Source: an uncultured Erysipelotrichaceae bacterium
Lineage (GTDB): Bacteria > Bacillota_I > Bacilli_A > RF39 > UBA660
Direction of reading: 5' to 3'
NCBI GenBank assembly: GCA_902767365.1
Contig: CACXGX010000075.1
Span: forward strand, 1 to 37,866
Length of the DNA stretch: 37,866 nucleotides
A program made the position numbers and the translations under genes. A model generated the notes under the pieces. The model was not told where the DNA came from. It did not search any database and saw only the letters and a list, made by a program, of their open reading frames with translations. Below are positions 33,925-37,866 of the stretch, piece by piece. Position 1 is the first letter of the stretch; each line of letters starts with the position of its first letter.

Positions 33925-34029
33925 TTGAAAGGGAGTAGTTCCATCTTAAAGATGAAGTTATTCAACAATCGGTATAAATATATATGCATATATTTGCCTG
34001 GGTAACTATTAAAGAACAAGACTTTTATA
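33925..34029 (+). promoter_or_regulatory. yybP-ykoY manganese riboswitch
   Basis: Conserved elements appear in order: AAAGGGAGTAG (33928-33938), a CATCT/AGATG hairpin, TCAACAATCGG, a long AU-rich stem with TGCA loop, CCTGGGTAACT and ACAAGACTTT (34016-34025). Stem AGTTA/TAACT closes the central helix. The closing helix is AAAG/CTTT, one pair shorter on both sides than the family's AAAGG/CCUUU, so the two arms have changed together. Family members sense Mn2+. Recognised from memory of the family and of the L. lactis structure. Confidence 0.85.
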
Positions 34030-34051
34030 GAAATATAAGAGCCTTTTTTTT
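34018..34051 (+). terminator. Expression-platform terminator of the manganese riboswitch
   Basis: AAGACTTTTATA (34018-34029) pairs with TATAAGAGCCTT (34034-34045) around loop GAAA with one mismatch, followed by eight T. Its 5' arm includes the 3' strand of the aptamer's closing helix, so the two folds exclude each other. Confidence 0.8.
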
Positions 34052-34071
34052 AGACTCTTTAGGAGGAAAAT

Positions 34072-34860
34072 ATGAAAAAAATTATTAAGGACAACATAGT
34101 ATTTACAATAATAACAACAATTGTATTTACAATAATAATTTTAGCATCAAGTATTACAACAATAAATAGTGGAGAAGTTGGAGTAAGAGTAAGATTTGGT
34201 AAAGTTATTAATCAGTCAACACATGAAGGAATTAATTTTCAAATTCCATTTATTGAAAGAATTGATAAATTAAATGTTAAGGTACAAAAATCAGAAGTAA
34301 CTACTAATAGTTCTAGTAAAGATTTACAAGACGTTGATATGAGTGTTGCAGTAAACTTTAGAATTGATTCAAATAAAGCCGTTGATTTATATAAAAATGT
34401 AGGTAAAAATTATGAATCAATTATTTTAACACCAGCAATTCAAGAAAGCATAAAAGCTGTAACATCAAAATATACTGCAGAAGAGTTAATAACAAATAGA
34501 AGTGAAGTAAGTATTAAATGTATGGAAGAACTATCAAAAAAAGTTGAAAAATATGGATTATTAGTAAATGATTTTAACATTACAGATTTTAGTTTCAGTA
34601 AAGAATTTGAAAAAGCAATAGAGGAAAAACAAGTAGCAGAACAAAAAGTATTAACTGCAAAACAAGAATTGGAAAAAGAAAAAATAGAGGCTGAAAAGAA
34701 AATAGTTAAAGCAGAAGCAGAAAAGAAAGCTAATGAGCTTAAAGAAAAATCATTAACAGATAAAATTATTAAAGAAAAATTTATTGATAAATGGAATGGA
34801 GAACTACCAAAAGTAACTGGGAACAATGCTATTTTAGATATATCAAGTTTAGTTAAATAA
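34072..34860 (+). CDS. SPFH/prohibitin-like (band 7) membrane protein
   Basis: 262 residues. A single N-terminal span (about 9-28) is followed by the SPFH core: INSGEVGVRVRFGKVINQ, EGINFQIPFIERIDKLNVKV, QDVDMSVAVNFRID and ESIILTPAIQESIKAVTSKY, which match prohibitins and HflC. A coiled coil (about 170-235, EEKQVAEQKVLTAKQELEKE) precedes a short tail. Such proteins form ring-like cages that organise membrane regions and control FtsH-type proteases. A strong AGGAGG site (34061-34066) precedes the ATG. The gene is preceded by a manganese riboswitch and terminator, an unexpected regulator for this family, and is followed by its own terminator. Confidence 0.92.
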   Translation: MKKIIKDNIVFTIITTIVFTIIILASSITTINSGEVGVRVRFGKVINQSTHEGINFQIPFIERIDKLNVKVQKSEVTTNSSSKDLQDVDMSVAVNFRIDSNKAVDLYKNVGKNYESIILTPAIQESIKAVTSKYTAEELITNRSEVSIKCMEELSKKVEKYGLLVNDFNITDFSFSKEFEKAIEEKQVAEQKVLTAKQELEKEKIEAEKKIVKAEAEKKANELKEKSLTDKIIKEKFIDKWNGELPKVTGNNAILDISSLVK

Positions 34861-34861
34861 T

Positions 34862-34888
34862 GAAGAGTTTCAAAAAACTCTTCTTTTT
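34862..34888 (+). terminator. Terminator of the SPFH gene
   Basis: GAAGAGTTT, loop CAAA, AAACTCTTC, then T. Confidence 0.9.
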
Positions 34889-34939
34889 TATTGCAAATCA
34901 TACTTAAATAATTTATATTAAGAGTGAATGAGGGATAGT

Positions 34940-36526
34940 ATGAAAAAAGCAAGTAAAAGTAGTACGAAAAAAACAGACAAGAATAAAAAAAACTATAAAA
35001 ATAAAAACAATAATAAAACAAATCAAAGAAGAGAAAAGATATCTAATAACAACAAAAATAAAACTAAAATAGAAATCAAAAATATTGATAATAATAAATC
35101 AAATAATAATAGTGTATTAAAAATAATACTTATTTCCATTTTGTTAATTTTTATACTTGGATTATCATTAATAATTATTCCAAAAATAAAGAAAAATAAT
35201 GAAGTAAATAAATTAAAGAATGAAATAAAAGAAAATATTAAAAACTTTGACAAAATAGATAAAGAAAAAATATTAAAAGATAATATAACTTCAAAAGAAT
35301 TAAATAAAGTTGAAGTAAATATTGAAAAATATTTAATAGATATAGTAGAAATTAAAAAAAGTTATGAGCAAATCAAAGATTATATAAAAAACATATATAA
35401 ATATGAAAATATAATTAATAAAGAATCACAGGACTATAATATAGAAAAATTAGATAATTTAAAAGCTGATTTAATTAATGTTAAACAAAAAGATGTTTTT
35501 AAAAGTGATAATAAAGAATATCAAAAATTATATAACGATTTAAAAAAAGAAGTTGATACATTAATAAATGAAAGTGATACAGATACATTAATAAATTATA
35601 TACAGGAAAGAAAGCCAATACTAGAATATTTAGAAAAAAATAAAGAATATTATGAATTTAAAGAAAATATAATTATATTTAAGAAAAGAGTAAAAAAAGA
35701 AGAATTTGATAAATTAATAACAAATATAAATGATTTTATAGAATACAAACTTATTGAAGATAAAACTGCCCCTATAATTAATGCAAGTAATATTACAATA
35801 TATAAAGGAGATAAATTAGATATTAAAAATAAAATAAAATGTGTTGATGAAGTGGATGACAATGTTGAATGTAAAATATCTGGTACCTTTAATAGTAGTA
35901 AAATTGGAGAATATAAAATTACTATAACCAGTGAAGATAAATCTAAAAATGAGAGTAAAAAAGAAATAAAAATCATTGTTAAAGAAAAACAAGTAACGCA
36001 AGTAGCAAAAGTAGCAAGTAATAAACCATATTATATAGAAGTAATAAGAAATCAAAATATTGTAATAATATATGGAAAAGATAATAATAATCAGTATACA
36101 AAAGTAGTTAAAGTTTTTGTAGCATCAACAGGTAGAAATAATAAAACCCCACTTGGAACTTATAAAACAACAAGAGGTGGAACTTGGGGATGGTTAGTAG
36201 GAGGAGTTGCTGGTCAGTATATAACAAGATTTTATGGAAGTTACTTATTTCATTCAGTACCATATTATACAAATAATAAAGGGAAGTTAGAATGGGAAGA
36301 ATACAATAAACTTGGAACACAAGCATCAGCAGGATGTGTAAGACTAACAGTAAGAGATGCAAAATGGATATATGATAATATAGCAAATGGAACAACAGTA
36401 AGAATTTATGATGGTCAAATACCAAAGGGAATTACAAAACCAACTGCCCAAAAAATACCATCAAATAGTCCTAATAGAGGCTGGGATCCAACTGATCCAG
36501 ATAAAAATAATCCATGGAATAAATAG
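34940..36526 (+). CDS. YkuD L,D-transpeptidase, membrane-anchored
   Basis: 528 residues. A very basic, asparagine-rich cytoplasmic head (1-55) precedes a membrane span (about 60-80), a lysine-rich helical stalk, a DUF5011-like Ig domain (about 275-350) and the YkuD catalytic domain. The domain carries H438 in FHSVPYY and the nucleophile C466 in ASAGCVRL, with the TPLGTYKT strand. It forms 3-3 crosslinks or attaches proteins to peptidoglycan. A proline/asparagine tail (PNRGWDPTDP) ends it. ATG 34940 is preferred to 34928 because GAGGGA is well placed for it. Confidence 0.9.
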   Translation: MKKASKSSTKKTDKNKKNYKNKNNNKTNQRREKISNNNKNKTKIEIKNIDNNKSNNNSVLKIILISILLIFILGLSLIIIPKIKKNNEVNKLKNEIKENIKNFDKIDKEKILKDNITSKELNKVEVNIEKYLIDIVEIKKSYEQIKDYIKNIYKYENIINKESQDYNIEKLDNLKADLINVKQKDVFKSDNKEYQKLYNDLKKEVDTLINESDTDTLINYIQERKPILEYLEKNKEYYEFKENIIIFKKRVKKEEFDKLITNINDFIEYKLIEDKTAPIINASNITIYKGDKLDIKNKIKCVDEVDDNVECKISGTFNSSKIGEYKITITSEDKSKNESKKEIKIIVKEKQVTQVAKVASNKPYYIEVIRNQNIVIIYGKDNNNQYTKVVKVFVASTGRNNKTPLGTYKTTRGGTWGWLVGGVAGQYITRFYGSYLFHSVPYYTNNKGKLEWEEYNKLGTQASAGCVRLTVRDAKWIYDNIANGTTVRIYDGQIPKGITKPTAQKIPSNSPNRGWDPTDPDKNNPWNK

Positions 36527-36555
36527 AAATGAGTTTTTTCATTTCTATTTTTTTA
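36523..36555 (+). terminator. Terminator of the L,D-transpeptidase gene
   Basis: ATAGAAATGA and TCATTTCTAT form a 10-bp stem around a T-rich loop, followed by T; overlaps the stop. Confidence 0.9.
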
Positions 36556-36625
36556 TCAATTATAATAATTCTATAATTATATTATTTAAATATAATAAAA
36601 TGTAATAGTGAAATATTAAATTCCC

Positions 36626-36654
36626 TTGTATTGGATTTTTTATAGTGTTATAAT
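36626..36654 (+). promoter_or_regulatory. Promoter of the repeat surface-protein gene
   Basis: TTGTAT (36626-36631), 17 bases, TATAAT (36649-36654), with TG at the extended -10 position. Confidence 0.75.
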
Positions 36655-36665
36655 ATTAAGCGTAA

Positions 36666-36691
36666 TCAGGGGAGTTAGGCATTAACACTGA
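36666..36691 (+). promoter_or_regulatory. Small two-part hairpin in the surface-protein leader
   Basis: TCAG/CTGA and GTTA/TAAC form a stem separated by a GGGA/A internal loop, with apical loop GGCAT. It lies between the promoter and the ribosome binding site; function unknown. Confidence 0.4.
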
Positions 36692-36720
36692 ATTATAATA
36701 GTAAAGAAAGGAGTAATATT

Positions 36721-37866
36721 ATGTTTAATAAGAAAAGAATTGCTGTATTTATCATATTCATCTTGATAATGTTTTTCTTAGTAACGTTTGCTGGAAACTC
36801 TGCTCAAACTGCAAAAGTTCCAATGCGTGACGTAATTTTTACTGATAGCTTTGACGGGAAAAATATATCAGAACAAAGAGTTGAATTAGGTAAAGCAGCA
36901 GTAGTGCCTGAAGATCCAAAACATACTAATTTTATTTTTGCTGGATGGTATCAATTTGATAATCACGAAGTAAAAGTAGAAAAGTTTGATAGGATACTTG
37001 AAAATACTCATGTAATTGCATTATACAAAGGTGACAGAAATAATAATGGTATTGCTGATGAAGATGATGATTATTTCACAGTTAGATTTATTGACTCATT
37101 AAACAATAAAGTATTAAAAACTGAAAGAGTGTTAGTTGGACTTGATGCTTCAGCTCCAATTGCACCAACACATGCTAATTATACTTTTGTTGGATGGAGC
37201 AGAGAATATACTAACGTAAGAAACAACATTGATGTATTAGCAATGTATCGAAACAATAACAATAACGATGATGCAAATACAATGTATACTGTAACCTTTA
37301 TTGATGGTGATACTGATAAAGTTATAAAGACTGAAACAGTACAAGAAGGTTTAAGTGCAACTGCACCAACACCACCTAAACATGAAGGAAGAGTATTCGT
37401 AAAATGGGATGGAGAATATACTAACGTTAAAAATAATAGAACTGTAATTGCAAGATATAGTGACGATAAAAATAACAATGAAATTCCAGATGAAGAAGAA
37501 TACAGAACAATTACATATACAGACGGAGTAGATGATGAAGTTGTATTTGAAGACAAAGTATTTGAAAAACAACTTGATGGTTTAGATACACCATTATTTG
37601 GAGAAAATCCAAAAAGAGAACATTATTCTTTTGAAGGATGGCAACCAGAAGTATCTAAAACAGTAAATGGAAATGCTGTTTATAAAGCAACATGGAAACA
37701 AGTAACTCATGAAGTTATAATTGATCCACAATGTGATGAAAATAATGGAGAAGTATGTGAAAATCCAACACCAGATGACCCAATTCCAGAAGGAGAGAAA
37801 TATACACTTCCAAGAATCACAAGAAATTACACAGTAACATTTACAGAAAATGAAGCAGTAGAAAAA
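36721..37866 (+). CDS. Large surface protein with InlB-type repeats (partial, runs off the window)
   Basis: The first 382 codons are seen and no stop is reached. Residues 1-32 are a signal peptide (basic start, FIIFILIMFFLVTF, then GNSAQTA). Four repeats of the Listeria-Bacteroides (InlB B/Flg_new) type follow, each with a strand such as YTVTFIDGDTDKVIKTETV and an xxFxGW motif (FAGWY, FVGWS, FVKWD, FEGWQ). Between them are short acidic asparagine-rich linkers (GDRNNNGIADEDDD, DDKNNNEIPDEEE) that resemble calcium-binding loops. AAAGAAAGGAG is an excellent ribosome binding site. Such proteins are usually wall-linked adhesins; any C-terminal anchor is outside the window. Confidence 0.85.
   Translation, partial: MFNKKRIAVFIIFILIMFFLVTFAGNSAQTAKVPMRDVIFTDSFDGKNISEQRVELGKAAVVPEDPKHTNFIFAGWYQFDNHEVKVEKFDRILENTHVIALYKGDRNNNGIADEDDDYFTVRFIDSLNNKVLKTERVLVGLDASAPIAPTHANYTFVGWSREYTNVRNNIDVLAMYRNNNNNDDANTMYTVTFIDGDTDKVIKTETVQEGLSATAPTPPKHEGRVFVKWDGEYTNVKNNRTVIARYSDDKNNNEIPDEEEYRTITYTDGVDDEVVFEDKVFEKQLDGLDTPLFGENPKREHYSFEGWQPEVSKTVNGNAVYKATWKQVTHEVIIDPQCDENNGEVCENPTPDDPIPEGEKYTLPRITRNYTVTFTENEAVEK

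Noticed and set aside
34440-35021. Long open frames on the minus strand opposite the SPFH and transpeptidase genes, and similar ones opposite nfnB, frr and trmD neighbours.
   Set aside because: They are mirror-frame shadows of AT-rich coding sequence, rich in S, F, L and I, without start signals.
36666-36691. GGGGAGT at the surface-protein leader resembles the start of a yybP-ykoY riboswitch.
   Set aside because: The later CAACAA-CGG, CCTGGGTAAC and AGACTTT elements are missing, and the region is too short.

Overview
The window is a stretch of a very AT-rich Gram-positive-type bacterial chromosome. The codon use, the Bacilli-style elements (a T-box before pheST, an L19 leader, AGGAGG ribosome binding sites), a cell wall toolkit and the gene content fit an uncultured low-GC Firmicute, perhaps a gut Bacilli/Erysipelotrichia/RF39-like lineage. 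That placement is an inference; no rRNA gene is present. Of 35 complete genes only one ends in TGA. Conserved tryptophans are TGG, so the standard bacterial code holds. All genes are on the + strand except a dCTP-deaminase-like gene and a tRNA-Arg.

Layout. 1-3.3 kb is accessory: a dCTP deaminase-like/DUF1653 fusion that lacks the family's catalytic glutamate, divergent from three unknown genes, the first resembling an ADP-ribosyltransferase fold. 3.4-5.2 kb: HD hydrolase, tRNA-Arg(CCT), VanZ-RDD membrane protein. 5.3-10.5 kb: a CtpE-like P-type ATPase, then a phosphatidylethanolamine-type lipid operon (pssA-psd-lysophospholipase/esterase-like hydrolase), then frr. 10.6-14.7 kb: a surface protein with an internal sorting-like signal and a perfect 18-bp palindrome in its promoter, then three linked unknown genes that may be a degenerate metallopeptidase-like family. 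14.7-20 kb: T-box, pheS, pheT and a BspA-like (DUF285) repeat surface protein.

20-24.3 kb: YgjP-type metallopeptidase, SpoU methyltransferase, rimM-trmD-unknown, L19 leader and rplS, signal peptidase I. 24.3-27.9 kb: a possible orphan transcript, the electron-bifurcating NfnAB pair, a HAM1/RdgB-type pyrophosphatase and a hotdog thioesterase. 27.9-36.5 kb is envelope-centred: a polysaccharide deacetylase, a heterodimeric ABC exporter, an exported protein with an apparent frameshift, an SPFH/prohibitin-like protein and a YkuD L,D-transpeptidase. The window ends inside a large InlB-type repeat surface protein.

The strongest unusual finding is the leader of the SPFH gene. It has a near-consensus promoter, a recognisable yybP-ykoY manganese riboswitch and a terminator whose 5' arm overlaps the aptamer's closing helix, which predicts that Mn2+ turns on an SPFH membrane protein. 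Other notable points are the catalytically altered dCTP deaminase fusion, the 18-bp palindrome, the frameshifted tail at 33.73 kb and the use of an extended -10 element (TGNTATAAT) at ten promoters.
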